Assembly: GCA_934149305.1 (NCBI GenBank)
Contig: CAKPEF010000003.1
Location: 65,086 to 129,085, forward strand
Source of the DNA: an uncultured Clostridia bacterium
GTDB taxonomy: Bacteria; Bacillota; Clostridia; TANB77; UBA1234
Direction of reading: 5' to 3'
DNA: 64,000 nucleotides
Shown: positions 1 through 8,833 of the stretch, in pieces
How the letters are laid out: each line of letters opens with the position of its first letter
Numbering within the stretch: the first letter of the stretch is position 1
Program-made: the position numbers and the translations under genes
Notes under the pieces: model-generated
Told to the model about the DNA's origin: nothing
Database searches by the model: none
Seen by the model: the letters and a program-made list of their open reading frames with translations, nothing else

Positions 1-2
1 AT

Positions 3-701
3 ATAATAGGCGCACCTATTCAATACAACTTGCCAATGGGAATAGTAATTCCAAAAGGTTTTACAAATTTATTAACAGTTGGCCGTAGCGGTTCATATAC
101 ATCAATTGCAGCAGGTTCTGCAAGAGTAATACCTACAGGAATGACACTTGGAGAATCGGCAGGAATAATGGCAGCTGTTGCAAAAGAAAGAAAAGTAGAC
201 TTTCAAAAAATGCTTAGTGATTATTCACTTATAAAAGACGTACAAACAAGAATGAAAATGCAGAACATGTATTTATCTAAAGAAGAAAAACCAGTAGTAG
301 ATGTCAATGGAAGATACTATAATTACATAATTGAAATGTGCGAAAAAGGAATATTAAGCTTAGGATATAGCAACACATTTAATCCAGATGAGACAATGTC
401 TGAAAGAGAATTTATAGTATTTTTACAAACATATCTAAAAAGAAGTTTCTTAGATGAACAATTTTGGAAAGTTGACCACATAAATCTATTAGATGCAAGT
501 GAAAAACCAATAACACCAAATAGAGCAAAAGAAATAATGGCGGATATAACAACATACAATGTAAAAGACAATGCAGTAAGAGAAAAGATAGAAGATTATA
601 TAAAAACTGTAATGCCAATAGGAAAAGAAAACTTAACACTAGTAAGAGTATATGAAATAGCAACTCTATTAAAAAATAAGATAGCAGGAATAAGCGAATA
701 A
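3..701 (+). CDS. FAD-dependent oxidoreductase, C-terminal part with SLH-like tail (5' end outside window)
   Basis: The reading frame is open from the window edge, so the start lies upstream. The first ~60 visible residues (VGRSGSYTSIAAGSARV followed by MTLGESAGIMAA) match the C-terminal FAD-binding part of the FAD_oxidored family (PF12831 type), where VAGR.iS..H.A.gs.RV and GqAaG motifs contact the cofactor. After residue ~95 the sequence changes to an SLH-like block (YNYIIEMCEKGILSLGYSNT, then FNPDETMSEREF), which would tether the protein to secondary wall polymer. The oxidoreductase-SLH combination is inferred from motifs; the substrate is unknown. No terminator is visible directly after the stop. 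Confidence 0.65.
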   Translation: MIGAPIQYNLPMGIVIPKGFTNLLTVGRSGSYTSIAAGSARVIPTGMTLGESAGIMAAVAKERKVDFQKMLSDYSLIKDVQTRMKMQNMYLSKEEKPVVDVNGRYYNYIIEMCEKGILSLGYSNTFNPDETMSEREFIVFLQTYLKRSFLDEQFWKVDHINLLDASEKPITPNRAKEIMADITTYNVKDNAVREKIEDYIKTVMPIGKENLTLVRVYEIATLLKNKIAGISE

Positions 702-719
702 ATTAAAAATTAAAAAAAC

Positions 720-748
720 TTGACACAAATATAAAACCATGGTATCTT
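720..748 (+). promoter_or_regulatory. Sigma-70-type promoter for the structured leader
   Basis: TTGACA at 720-725, a 17-base spacer and TATCTT at 743-748. It sits just upstream of the hairpin-rich leader that precedes the acetyltransferase gene. Confidence 0.55.
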
Positions 749-761
749 TTAATTGTATTAG

Positions 762-878
762 GAGTGCATTTAATACTTTAAAGTAGAGCAATGCAGGGTG
801 CCGGTAGCACCTACACTAGAAGCGAATTAAATCTCGTGAAGGAGTCTTAATTATAAGATTTCTTTGCGAGTTTTTTTA
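762..878 (+). ncRNA. Structured leader RNA or small RNA ending in an intrinsic terminator
   Basis: Three nested structures can be read directly. TGCATT (765-770) pairs with AATGCA (790-795) around an internal TACTTTAAAGTA palindrome. GGTGC (797-801) pairs with GCACC (107 bases into the transcript, 807-811). A long terminator follows, with CTCG (833-836) pairing CGAG (867-870), an inner GTCTTA/TAAGAT stem, and seven T. The transcript would be about 115-120 nt and ends 43 bases before the acetyltransferase start. The order aptamer-like hairpins then terminator then gene fits a riboswitch or attenuator, but I recognise no known class: the T-box AGGGUGGNACCGCG box is not present. A free-standing sRNA is the alternative. 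Confidence 0.5.
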
Positions 879-920
879 TGCAAATAGTTGTAAATCAAAT
901 TAAGAAAGGAGACGTTAAAC

Positions 921-1484
921 ATGAGATATTACAAAAAATTATTAGGAGAAAATATTTATTTATCACCCGTGAATGAAGACGATGCAGAAATTTTTACAAA
1001 GTGGATGAATGATTTTGGTGTCACAGATTATATTGGCAGAAGTGATGCAATATTGACATTATCCGGCGAGAAAGAATGGTTAACTTCTGCGATGTGTGAT
1101 AAAAAATATATATTTTCAATAGTAAAAAATGAAGGAGATGAGTTAATCGGTAATATAGAATTAAATAGCATTAAACATGTTGATAGAACCGCAACATTAG
1201 GAATAATGATTGGCGAAAACAAAGAAAGAAGCAAAGGATATGGTTTAGAAGCTATTAACTTATTACTAGATTTTGCATTTAATTATTTGAATATGAATAG
1301 TGTAAACTTAGAAGTTTTAGAAGTAAATGAAAGAGCCAAAAGATGTTACGAAAAGGCGGGCTTTAAAATATTTGGAATCCAAAGAGAAAACAAATACATA
1401 GATGGAAAATATTACAATACTATTCATATGGATATATTAAAAGAAGAATTTAAAGGAAGTTATATAAAAAATAAAAATCTTTAG
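921..1484 (+). CDS. GNAT-family N-acetyltransferase (RimJ/RimL-like)
   Basis: 187 residues, the usual size for this family. AAGGAG lies about 10 bases before ATG. The acetyl-CoA binding motif A appears as ERSKGYGLEAINLLLDFAF (R-x-x-G-x-G type) around residue 95, and the typical C-terminal NERAKRCYEKAGFKI is near residue 135; in relatives this segment is N.rAi..yeK.GF. Such proteins acetylate ribosomal-protein N-termini, polyamines or other amines; the substrate cannot be told. The gene stands alone behind the structured leader at 762-878, which suggests conditional expression. Confidence 0.85.
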   Translation: MRYYKKLLGENIYLSPVNEDDAEIFTKWMNDFGVTDYIGRSDAILTLSGEKEWLTSAMCDKKYIFSIVKNEGDELIGNIELNSIKHVDRTATLGIMIGENKERSKGYGLEAINLLLDFAFNYLNMNSVNLEVLEVNERAKRCYEKAGFKIFGIQRENKYIDGKYYNTIHMDILKEEFKGSYIKNKNL

Positions 1485-1579
1485 ATTCAAAACTTTTTCT
1501 TCTTATTGCAAAGGATAGATTGATTTTTAAAGCGAAATATTATATAATTTCTACATATTGTAAAAGTGGAGGAATAAAG

Positions 1580-3337
1580 ATGAAAGCAATAGAACTTAGA
1601 AGAAAATATATAGAATATTTTAAAAGAAACGGACACAAAGAAATACCAAGTGCACCAGTTGTTCCTGAAAATGACCCAACAGTGTTGTTTACAACAGCTG
1701 GAATGCATCCATTAGTTCCATATTTATTAGGTGAGCCACATCCACAAGGAAAAAGACTTACAGATTATCAAAAATGTATTAGAACAGGAGATATTGATTC
1801 AGTTGGGGATCCTTGTCATTTAACATATTTTGAAATGATGGGCAATTGGTCATTAGGAGATTATTTCAAAGATGAATCAATAAAAATGAGTTATAATTTC
1901 TTAAAAGATGAACTTGGCTTTGATATGGACAAAATATCTGTAACAGTATTTGCAGGTGAAGATGGAATACCAAGAGATGAAGAAGCAGCTAATGCATGGG
2001 CAAATATGGGAATACCAAGAGACAGAATCTTTTATTTAGGAAGAGAAGATAATTGGTGGGGACCAGCTGGTGAAACGGGTCCATGTGGTCCAGACACAGA
2101 AATTTTCTTTGACACAGGAAAGCCAAAGTGTTCTGAAAACTGTAATCCATCATGTAGCTGTGGAAAGTATCTTGAGATTTGGAACAATGTATTTATGCAA
2201 TACAATAAGACTAAAGATGGCAAATATGAGCCATTAAAGCAAAAAAATGTTGATACAGGTCTTGGACTTGAAAGAGTCATAAGCTTATTACAAGGAAAGA
2301 ATAATGTGTATGAAACAGAGCTTTTTGCAGATGTAATAGCTAAAATACAAGAGCTTGCTAAAAACTTTAATATAAACAGTGCAAGAATAATAGCTGACCA
2401 TTTAAGAGCATCTATATTTATGATAATAGATGGTGTTAGACCAAGCAATGTAGAGCAAGGATATGTTTTAAGAAGATTACTTCGTAGAGTTATTAGACAT
2501 ATGAGAAAAGTAGAAATAGATCCTAATGAGATAAGCACATTAGTAGAAAAATTTGTAGAAATTATGGCTGAAATGTATCCAGAAGTTCCTGCAAATAAAG
2601 ATACAATAATAGAAGTAATAAGAGAAGAAAAAGATAAATTTGTAAAGACACTAGAACATGGTGAAAAAGAATTTATCAAAAATGCAGAAAAAACAAAAGC
2701 AGAAGGTAAAGAAAAACTAGATGGAGAAGTAGTTTTTAGATTGTATGATACATTTGGTTTTCCACCAGAAATGACTGCAGAGTTAGCAGAAGAGAAAGGC
2801 TTAAAAATAGATATGAAAGAGTTTGAAGAATTATTCAAAAAGCATCAAGAAATATCTAGAGCTGGTTCTGAAGCTAAATTTAAAGGTGGACTTGCAGATC
2901 ATAGTGAAAAAACTACAGCGTATCACACGGCAACTCACTTGTTACATAAAGCGTTACAGATTGTTTTGGGTGAGCATGCAACACAAAAGGGCTCAAATAT
3001 AACAGCAGAAAGATTAAGATTTGACTTTATGAATCCTCAAAAACTTACACCAGAAGAATTAAAAAGAGTTGAGGATATAGTAAACGAACAAATCCAAAGA
3101 GATTTGCCAGTAACATGCGAAGAAATGTCATTAGAAGATGCGCAAAAATCTGGTGCTACAGGTCTATTTGTAAACAAATATGGTGATAAAGTAAAAGTTT
3201 ATACAATAGGAGACTTTAGTAAAGAGATTTGTGGTGGACCTCATGTAGATAGAACAGGAAAACTAGGACATTTTAAAATAATAAAAGAAGAAGCTGTATC
3301 AGCGGGTGTACGTAGAATAAAAGCAATATTAGAATAA
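1580..3337 (+). CDS. alaS: Alanyl-tRNA synthetase, short form
   Basis: Charges tRNA-Ala with alanine. ATG at 1580 is chosen because GTGGAGGA precedes it; the frame is open 60 bases further upstream without a ribosome site. The N-terminal half is a complete class II AlaRS core (TAGMHPLVPYL, TYFEMMGNWSLGDYF, GPAGETGPCGPDTE, DTGLGLER). The editing centre is present as HTATHLLHKAL and CGGPHVDRTG. At 585 residues it is far shorter than the ~870 of typical bacterial enzymes. The beta-barrel linker with the usual GGQ.GD motif is missing before HTATH, and the C-terminal DHHA1/C-Ala domain is absent: the protein ends just after SAGVRRIKAILE. A second, full-length AlaRS elsewhere in the genome is possible. 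Confidence 0.93.
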   Translation: MKAIELRRKYIEYFKRNGHKEIPSAPVVPENDPTVLFTTAGMHPLVPYLLGEPHPQGKRLTDYQKCIRTGDIDSVGDPCHLTYFEMMGNWSLGDYFKDESIKMSYNFLKDELGFDMDKISVTVFAGEDGIPRDEEAANAWANMGIPRDRIFYLGREDNWWGPAGETGPCGPDTEIFFDTGKPKCSENCNPSCSCGKYLEIWNNVFMQYNKTKDGKYEPLKQKNVDTGLGLERVISLLQGKNNVYETELFADVIAKIQELAKNFNINSARIIADHLRASIFMIIDGVRPSNVEQGYVLRRLLRRVIRHMRKVEIDPNEISTLVEKFVEIMAEMYPEVPANKDTIIEVIREEKDKFVKTLEHGEKEFIKNAEKTKAEGKEKLDGEVVFRLYDTFGFPPEMTAELAEEKGLKIDMKEFEELFKKHQEISRAGSEAKFKGGLADHSEKTTAYHTATHLLHKALQIVLGEHATQKGSNITAERLRFDFMNPQKLTPEELKRVEDIVNEQIQRDLPVTCEEMSLEDAQKSGATGLFVNKYGDKVKVYTIGDFSKEICGGPHVDRTGKLGHFKIIKEEAVSAGVRRIKAILE

Positions 3338-3370
3338 AACTTTCGTGTTGCTTATAAAACGAAAATATAA

Positions 3371-3403
3371 AAATAGGCGACTTACAAAAGTCGTCTATTT
3401 TTA
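3371..3403 (+). terminator. Intrinsic terminator after alaS
   Basis: Stem GGCGACTT / AAGTCGTC with an ACAA loop, extended by A-T pairs, followed by TATTTTT. Confidence 0.8.
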
Positions 3404-3569
3404 AATAATGAAAGATAATTAAAAGCAGAAATTTGTTGCAGAAAAAGATTAGTAATAGTTGATATTATCATAGTTCAGTCTTTAAAAATGAAAAGAGGAT
3501 ATTGAATGTAATTATATTCTATAAAATTTAAGAAAGGAGAGGCACTATACTTAATATAAATTATTATAG

Positions 3570-3926
3570 ATGCCAAATAAAAATATGGAGTGTATATTTT
3601 GTAAAATAGCAAATCATGAAATACCATCAAACATAGTGTTTGAAAATGAATATGTGGTAGCATTTGAAGATTTAAATCCAGTTGCAAAGGTGCATGTTTT
3701 GGTTGTTCCTAAAAAGCACATAGATTCTTTAATGAAAGTTGAATTAGATGACTTAAAATATATTACTGAAATACACAAGGCGATAAAAGAAGTGGCAAAA
3801 ATAAAAAATATAGATGAAAGTGGATTTAGAGTAATAACAAACATAGGAGAAGATGGAGGACAAAGCGTAAAACACCTTCATTATCATGTGATAGGAGGAG
3901 AAAAATTGCCTGAAAAATTAGCATAA
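3570..3926 (+). CDS. HIT-family nucleotide hydrolase (Hint-like)
   Basis: 118 residues, or 113 if translation starts at the second ATG (3585), which gives the more usual MECIFCKIANHEIPS start. The active-site histidine triad is clear near the C-terminus (KHLHYHVIGG). Hint proteins hydrolyse purine nucleoside phosphoramidates and acyl-adenylates, including by-products of aminoacyl-tRNA synthetases. A strong AAGGAGA lies at 3534-3540, about 30 bases before the first ATG, which is too far; neither start has a close ribosome site. The gene follows alaS but is separated by a terminator. Confidence 0.9.
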   Translation: MPNKNMECIFCKIANHEIPSNIVFENEYVVAFEDLNPVAKVHVLVVPKKHIDSLMKVELDDLKYITEIHKAIKEVAKIKNIDESGFRVITNIGEDGGQSVKHLHYHVIGGEKLPEKLA

Positions 3927-3989
3927 ATTGGCGGTTTTAGAATGACTAAAAAACTACAAAAATAAAAATGAAAAAAATCAAAAAAAATG

Positions 3990-4018
3990 TTGACAAGTAT
4001 GGGTAATTCGAGTATACT
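3990..4018 (+). promoter_or_regulatory. Promoter of the tRNA-Ile2/tRNA-Tyr unit
   Basis: TTGACA at 3990-3995, a 17-base spacer and TATACT at 4013-4018, 17 bases before the tRNA. Confidence 0.8.
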
Positions 4019-4035
4019 TTTATTTGTCAGCTGAT

Positions 4036-4112
4036 GGATCTTTAGCTCAGTTGGTTAGAGCAACCGGCTCATAACCGGTCGGTCCGGGGTTCGAGTCCCT
4101 GAAGATCCACCA
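4036..4112 (+). tRNA. tRNA with CAT anticodon, probably tRNA-Ile2 (lysidine-modified)
   Basis: 77 nt including encoded CCA. The acceptor stem GGATCTT/AAGATCC is perfect and the T loop reads GGTTCGAGTCC. The anticodon CAT lies in CTCATAA. Body identity to Firmicute tRNA-Ile2 (TTTAGCTCAGTTGGTTAGAGC and the CGGCTCATAACCG stem) favours Ile2 over elongator Met; this assignment is from memory of the B. subtilis sequence. Confidence 0.88.
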
Positions 4113-4130
4113 AGACAAATAATTTAATAT

Positions 4131-4250
<120 letters not shown>

Positions 4251-4445
4251 CATTTGCTTTTATATCATTATTCAGCCAGTAGAACTTGTAATTTTATGTT
4301 AAATGATGTACAATATAGCAATATAGGAACTATTCTATATTACTTACCCAGTTTTCACTAATTAGTGAGGGGGATTTCCTCTAACTTTTGGCTTTAAAAT
4401 ATATAACAATTAACCAACAATAAAAGAATTTAGGAGGACTTAATT

Positions 4446-4706
4446 ATGGATGAAAAGAAACGGAGTATTTGTAATATTTGCAGTATTGTAGGAAATGTCT
4501 CACTTTTAGTGTACCTTATCTTAACGGTTGTAGGAAGCACCCCCTACTTATTAGCAATTAGGTTAATATTTGCCGGTATAGCAGCAGTAGCCTATGCTAT
4601 TAAGTTGGGCGTAGAGATTTCAAGAGAAGAAACTTGGGGAAACTCAGCATTCATGATTACAATCTGCTTAGTTGATATTGTAGTTACTGCAATGCAATTA
4701 GGATAG
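4446..4706 (+). CDS. Small three-helix membrane protein, unknown function
   Basis: 86 residues behind TTTAGGAGGACTTAATT. After a short charged start with a CNIC pair there are three predicted membrane segments (about residues 17-37, 39-57 and 66-84). I do not recognise the family. The sixth codon is CGG in frame; unlike the seven recoded genes of this window, shifting +1 here runs into a stop within about ten codons, so CGG is read as a sense codon (Arg). Together with the two following genes this looks like an accessory island between the tRNA genes and the patatin gene. Confidence 0.6.
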   Translation: MDEKKRSICNICSIVGNVSLLVYLILTVVGSTPYLLAIRLIFAGIAAVAYAIKLGVEISREETWGNSAFMITICLVDIVVTAMQLG

Positions 4707-4870
4707 CTTTCAGCAGAAAAGAAAATATTTTCTTTCCCTCTTTCAAGGGGTTCTTTTTTTGTCATAGTTGCGAATAGTAAAATTGTAAAACATATTTTAT
4801 GTATAAAATCGTTAATAAGGCTATGTTTATTGTTGTTGATACCTTTTTGTGTATGCTAGCATATGTGTCA

Positions 4871-4899
4871 TTGACAAAAAATACAAGTTGTTATACAAT
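4871..4899 (+). promoter_or_regulatory. Promoter upstream of the VWIPR-type protein gene
   Basis: TTGACA at 4871-4876, 17-base spacer, TACAAT at 4894-4899. Confidence 0.65.
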
Positions 4900-4958
4900 G
4901 CTCACTAGCAGATCCAAATTATTGCATATCCCAAAATGATTATTTAAGGAGAAAAAAC

Positions 4959-5849
4959 ATGGAAAAAACTTGGAATGCTCCTGTACTTGGAGCTGGCATG
5001 TATCCGGTAAACTTCGTAGGCCAAGCAGCTATAAGTGAGCAGAATACTGGTTGGGAAAGAACGACGGTAAATAAGTGGGATTATAACTACGAAGATGAGA
5101 AAGAATTAGACGAAAAAGAAAAAAGAAAATGGGCAAATGCAGAAACGGAAGATGGAAGTCTTTATGTTTGGATTCCAAGGTATACTTATAGACGGGAGGA
5201 GAAATCACATTTAAAATTTAGCGACTACGAGGTCAATAGGTATTCTATTAAATTTAGTAACGGTACAGTAGATGATACTTCTGATGGCTTTAAATCGCAT
5301 CCAGCATTTACTTTTGGCAAAGAGGAACTCACTGGATTTTGGGTTTCGAAATTCAAGGCAGGTAAAGAAAATGAAAGTGTGAATTACAAATATTTCAAAC
5401 CTGTTTCAAAGCCGTTTAAGCAAAAGCTATTCTATTCGAATGATGAGCCATATGAGTTTATAAGAGCATATAACCTAAATAGAACACTCGATTCTCATAT
5501 GATGAAAACGATTGAGTATTCGGCTATGAGAATTATTTCTATTAGCATAGGATTTTATGATGTGATACATGGTCTCAATTCATACGAGACTGGTGTATAT
5601 GGAGTTGACGAAGGACATTTTGAAACGCCATTAAAGTATGGATACTTAGCAGCACCTGTAAATACTACATGTAACATATATGGAATATATGATTTCGATA
5701 CAAGAGATCATGTATATAAAGAGATATTTGTGAATAATGTAGAAGATGCTCCAGAACTTATGAAAGTAGAGAGAAAATATAGAGGTGTTCCTAAGTATTC
5801 ATATCCTATATCATATTATATAGTCTTGGCAATTCCAACAGTAGGCTAA
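4959..5849 (+). CDS. Uncharacterised protein of the VWIPRYxY / ELTGFWVxKF type (lectin or formylglycine-enzyme-like fold)
   Basis: 296 residues with TAAGGAG before ATG. The paired motifs LYVWIPRYTY (around residue 70) and HPAFTFGKEELTGFWVSKF (around 110) recur in Firmicute phage and surface proteins with a sulfatase-modifying/C-type-lectin-like domain; this assignment is from memory of the motif. No signal peptide or membrane segment is visible. Codon 79 is CGG, read as Arg in YTYRREEK, and codon use is less AT-biased than in neighbouring housekeeping genes, which points to acquisition by transfer. It has its own promoter and terminator. Confidence 0.55.
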   Translation: MEKTWNAPVLGAGMYPVNFVGQAAISEQNTGWERTTVNKWDYNYEDEKELDEKEKRKWANAETEDGSLYVWIPRYTYRREEKSHLKFSDYEVNRYSIKFSNGTVDDTSDGFKSHPAFTFGKEELTGFWVSKFKAGKENESVNYKYFKPVSKPFKQKLFYSNDEPYEFIRAYNLNRTLDSHMMKTIEYSAMRIISISIGFYDVIHGLNSYETGVYGVDEGHFETPLKYGYLAAPVNTTCNIYGIYDFDTRDHVYKEIFVNNVEDAPELMKVERKYRGVPKYSYPISYYIVLAIPTVG

Positions 5850-5855
5850 TTTATT

Positions 5856-5890
5856 AAAAGTGCTAAGTGTAAAATCTTAGCACTTTTTTA
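5856..5890 (+). terminator. Intrinsic terminator
   Basis: AAGTGCTAAG / CTTAGCACTT stem with an 8-base loop and following T run. Confidence 0.85.
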
Positions 5891-5998
5891 TGCCTTAATT
5901 ATTGCTAAAACTTGAAATTTCTAAGATTATGTGGTATATTTTACCTCGAAGAAGCCATTTTAAAATCCCAATATTATAATTAAATTAGGAGGATAGTA

Positions 5999-6310
5999 AT
6001 GGGAAGCTATACATCGGAACTAAAAAAATTGTTTATGGGGTCTATCAAGTATGCGGAGCCACCTGCTTGTATGTTATTGAAAAATGGCGCAGTTATCGAG
6101 ATAAGAAGAGGTAATATTTCTACTTTTAGAGGAGAAAAAAACTTTGACAGGTATTATGGTTTGGCACTTGTAATGTCCACTGATGAAAGTTTGAAGAGGT
6201 TATATAACCTTTTAAATGAAGGAGAGCAAAAAGAACTTTGCCTGGCTTGTATTCTCTTAAGAAAAGAATCCGCTAAGCGCACACTCGACTTTTTTAGTGA
6301 AATAAACTAA
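5999..6310 (+). CDS. Hypothetical protein, 103 residues
   Basis: A strong TAGGAGGATAGTA precedes ATG, and a terminator follows 4 bases after the stop, so this is a real monocistronic gene. The product is soluble, with no signal or membrane segment, and is Lys/Glu-rich with a CLACILL stretch near the C-terminus. I do not recognise the family. Confidence 0.6.
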   Translation: MGSYTSELKKLFMGSIKYAEPPACMLLKNGAVIEIRRGNISTFRGEKNFDRYYGLALVMSTDESLKRLYNLLNEGEQKELCLACILLRKESAKRTLDFFSEIN

Positions 6311-6312
6311 AA

Positions 6313-6355
6313 GAAAAACACCAGTAAAGAAGATAATTTCTTGCTGGTGTTTTTG
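6313..6355 (+). terminator. Intrinsic terminator
   Basis: AACACCAG / CTGGTGTT stem with an inner AAGAA/TTCTT pairing and trailing T run. Confidence 0.85.
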
Positions 6356-6429
6356 TATATCATATGAATATGTATTTTGTAATTTTTTTGTATTATGATT
6401 AGTATAATTAACCTAGGGAGGTAGGTTAC

Positions 6430-7279
6430 ATGAAATTAGGTATGTGTTTAAGTGGCGGTGGCATTAAGGGAGCTGCTCATATTGGCGTTTTAAAAGCATT
6501 TGAAGAACATAATATAAAAATAGATATGATTTCAGGAGCTTCTTCACGGAAGTATTGTTGCAACACTGTTTGCAGAGGGGTATTGCGTAAATGACATTTA
6601 TGATATTTTTAAAAGCTATGCAAAAAAGATAAAATACTTTGAATATAAAAATATTATAAAACTATTAGGCGGAATTATCTTTAAAGGAGAAATTGCAATA
6701 ACAGGGCTTTCATCAGGTAATAAAATAGAAAAATATATAAAAGACTTTAGTGATAAAAAGAATATTCATACGATAACGGATATAGATTTTCCTTTATTTA
6801 TTAGTAGTGTAAATTTGACAAGTGGTGATACGTATATTTTTACTTCACAAGGCTTGATAAAAGATAACAAAGTAAAATATTCAAACAAAATAGATATTTC
6901 AAAGGCGGTTAGAGCAAGTTGCAGTTATCCTGGGGTATTTGAGCCATGTAAAATAAATGGAACAGAATTTGTAGATGGAGGAATAAGAGAGAATATACCA
7001 TGGAGGGTTTTAAAATATTATGGAGCAGATAAAGTAGTATCTGTATCTTTTGAAAGTAATGGGCTAAAAGAATGTTGCAAAAATATGTTAAATGTTATAG
7101 ATTGCTCTTTTGATTATGCAATGCAAGAGTTAAAAGAATATGAACTTTATGGAAACACAGAGGTCATAGAAGTTGAAACTGAAAAAATAAATTTATTAGA
7201 TGCGAGTAAGATTGATGAACTCTATGAAATTGGTTATAGAGCTGGAAAAGGGTATATAAAAAGTAATTTCAAAATTTAG
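6430..7279 (+). CDS. Patatin-like phospholipase, interrupted by +1 frameshift at a CGG codon
   Basis: A serine acyl hydrolase of the RssA/YchK type. ATG at 6430 follows GGGAGGTAGGTTAC. The oxyanion-hole motif SGGGIKG is at residues 9-15. The nucleophile elbow G-x-S-x-G is GASSG: reading breaks after GASS at an in-frame CGG (6547-6549). Skipping C6547 gives GGA (the last Gly of the motif) and continues as SIVATLFAEGY to the stop at 7279, with the catalytic Asp in FVDGGIRENIP. Without the shift, translation ends at TGA 14 codons later. The shifted product would be 282 residues, a normal length. Apart from this one base the gene shows no decay. Confidence 0.85.
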
Positions 7280-7362
7280 TTGAATGTAATAAAGGACTAG
7301 TATATAATGGTTGTAGTGACTTAGGATAAATAAAGTTAGATGTTTTATTGGAGGATTGTTTA

Positions 7363-7863
7363 ATGAATGAAAATATAATATCTAGAAACTTTGAAACAGC
7401 TAGAAAAATGAAATGTTATCAAAAAGAAAATATCGTATATGGAACTGTGAAGAGCATAAAGCCTTATGGAGCATTTATTGAAGTTTCAAAAAATGTCGTT
7501 GGACTTTTACATATAAATGATATATCAAATTCGAGAATAAATAGACCAGAAGACAGATTAAGGATAGGAAGCAAAATAAAAGCTAAGGTTAAAAATTATG
7601 ATTCAAATACAGGCCGCCTAGTGTTAACAACGAAAGAATTGTATGGTACATGGGAAGAAAATATAAAAGACTTTAAAGAAAATACAATAGTAAAAGGAAT
7701 AGTTAGAAATAAAGACAAATATGGTGTGTTCGTAGAGCTTAAGCCTAACCTTGTCGGTTTGGCAGAATATAAAGGCTATGTTTCATACGGGGATAAAGTT
7801 AATGTTTTTATTAAGAAAATCTCTGAAGAAACAAAAAAGGTTAAACTAGTTATTGTAGATTAA
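7363..7863 (+). CDS. Protein with two S1 RNA-binding domains
   Basis: 166 residues; ATG at 7363 is preferred because GGAGG stands 8 bases upstream. The first S1 domain spans about residues 20-90 (VYGTVKSIKPYGAFIEVSKN, then VGLLHINDIS), the second about 105-166 (VKGIVRNKDKYGVFVELK). The two-domain layout resembles short ribosomal-S1-like proteins such as YabR/CvfD-type regulators or IspH-S1 fragments. It probably binds RNA or ribosomes. It lies 25 bases before the winged-helix gene and may be cotranscribed with it. Confidence 0.8.
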   Translation: MNENIISRNFETARKMKCYQKENIVYGTVKSIKPYGAFIEVSKNVVGLLHINDISNSRINRPEDRLRIGSKIKAKVKNYDSNTGRLVLTTKELYGTWEENIKDFKENTIVKGIVRNKDKYGVFVELKPNLVGLAEYKGYVSYGDKVNVFIKKISEETKKVKLVIVD

Positions 7864-7888
7864 CTTTTAATTAAAAGGAGGAAGAAAA

Positions 7889-8833
7889 ATGATAGAAGAT
7901 AACGCTATTAAAGCACCAAAATCGCCGTTTGCGATGAGGGAGAATGAAATCAAGGTTTTTGATGGTAAAGATGGATATGCCTCAATTGATCAGGTCGTAT
8001 TTAAAATCAACATGGGGTATATAAATGAATTGCATTTTCAGATAATGGAAATAATTAACGAGTTTGAGTTTATTACATCGAGACAAATATTCCAAATGCT
8101 AGCAATTAAAGGAATTGAAATAAAATCTCAAGATAAACTTAACAAAAAATTAGAAGACATGATAAAAAGCAAAATTATAACAAGATACTATTTTTCTAGT
8201 GATGAGGGAAAGGGTATATATCGTGTATATTGCTTAGATAAAGTAGCAAAATATCTTTTGAATTCTAGAGGAATAAAGACGAATTGGCAACCAACAGATA
8301 ACACAAAACCAGTTTATATGCTAAAAAGAAGACTTGCTGGAAATCAAGTAATAATCGCATATATGCAAAAAGTAGCAGCATTTAAGAGTTTTAATATTTC
8401 TCCAATGATGTTTGCCAAAAGACAAAATATAAAATTCCAACCATCTGGCGGTGGTGTAACACTATTAAAAAACGACATAAAAGTTGATTTCGTTTTTGAA
8501 GTTGTTAGAAGAAATCCAGGTTGGGAAGAAAAGTTCATGGAAAAGATCAAATTATTTGAAGAATTCTACATGAATTATCAAGCAAAAGATTGTGGCTTTG
8601 ACAAAAAGCCTCAACTAGTCATAATTGGTGAAGATGATGAGCATTTAATTGAAATCTTTAAGGCGATAAAAAAGGTAAAAGCAGAATTTAATGGAATTGA
8701 AGTATATTATTCAACAGATTTAAGACAATTAGAAAACGATATAGACAAAACTTTAATTGCATTCAAACAAGACACAGAAACAGGTAGATATAGAATGGAA
8801 ATGCAACAAATACCTTTACTTTCAAGCAAATAG
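7889..8833 (+). CDS. Winged-helix protein resembling the replication-relaxation family
   Basis: 314 residues with AAAGGAGGAAG before ATG. Residues ~45-130 read as a winged helix (FEFITSRQIFQML, KLNKKLEDMIKSKIITRYYF, then a VAKYLLNSRG segment), the pattern of Replic_Relax (PF13814-type) proteins of plasmids and conjugative elements. The C-terminal half (KNDIKVDFVFEVVRRNPGW) has the alternation of a small nuclease-like fold, but I cannot assign catalytic residues. With the coupling ATPase at 9943-12462 it may be a remnant or a chromosomal part of a DNA-transfer system. The assignment is tentative. Confidence 0.5.
   Translation: MIEDNAIKAPKSPFAMRENEIKVFDGKDGYASIDQVVFKINMGYINELHFQIMEIINEFEFITSRQIFQMLAIKGIEIKSQDKLNKKLEDMIKSKIITRYYFSSDEGKGIYRVYCLDKVAKYLLNSRGIKTNWQPTDNTKPVYMLKRRLAGNQVIIAYMQKVAAFKSFNISPMMFAKRQNIKFQPSGGGVTLLKNDIKVDFVFEVVRRNPGWEEKFMEKIKLFEEFYMNYQAKDCGFDKKPQLVIIGEDDEHLIEIFKAIKKVKAEFNGIEVYYSTDLRQLENDIDKTLIAFKQDTETGRYRMEMQQIPLLSSK

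Noticed and set aside
781..815. T-box element before the acetyltransferase
   Set aside because: AGGGTGCCGGTAGCACC only superficially resembles the T-box AGGGUGGNACCGCG sequence, and the downstream gene is not an aminoacyl-tRNA or amino-acid gene.
2032..2838. 268-codon minus-strand frame inside alaS
   Set aside because: It is antisense to a conserved coding region, Ser-rich and without recognisable motifs; an artefact of codon bias.
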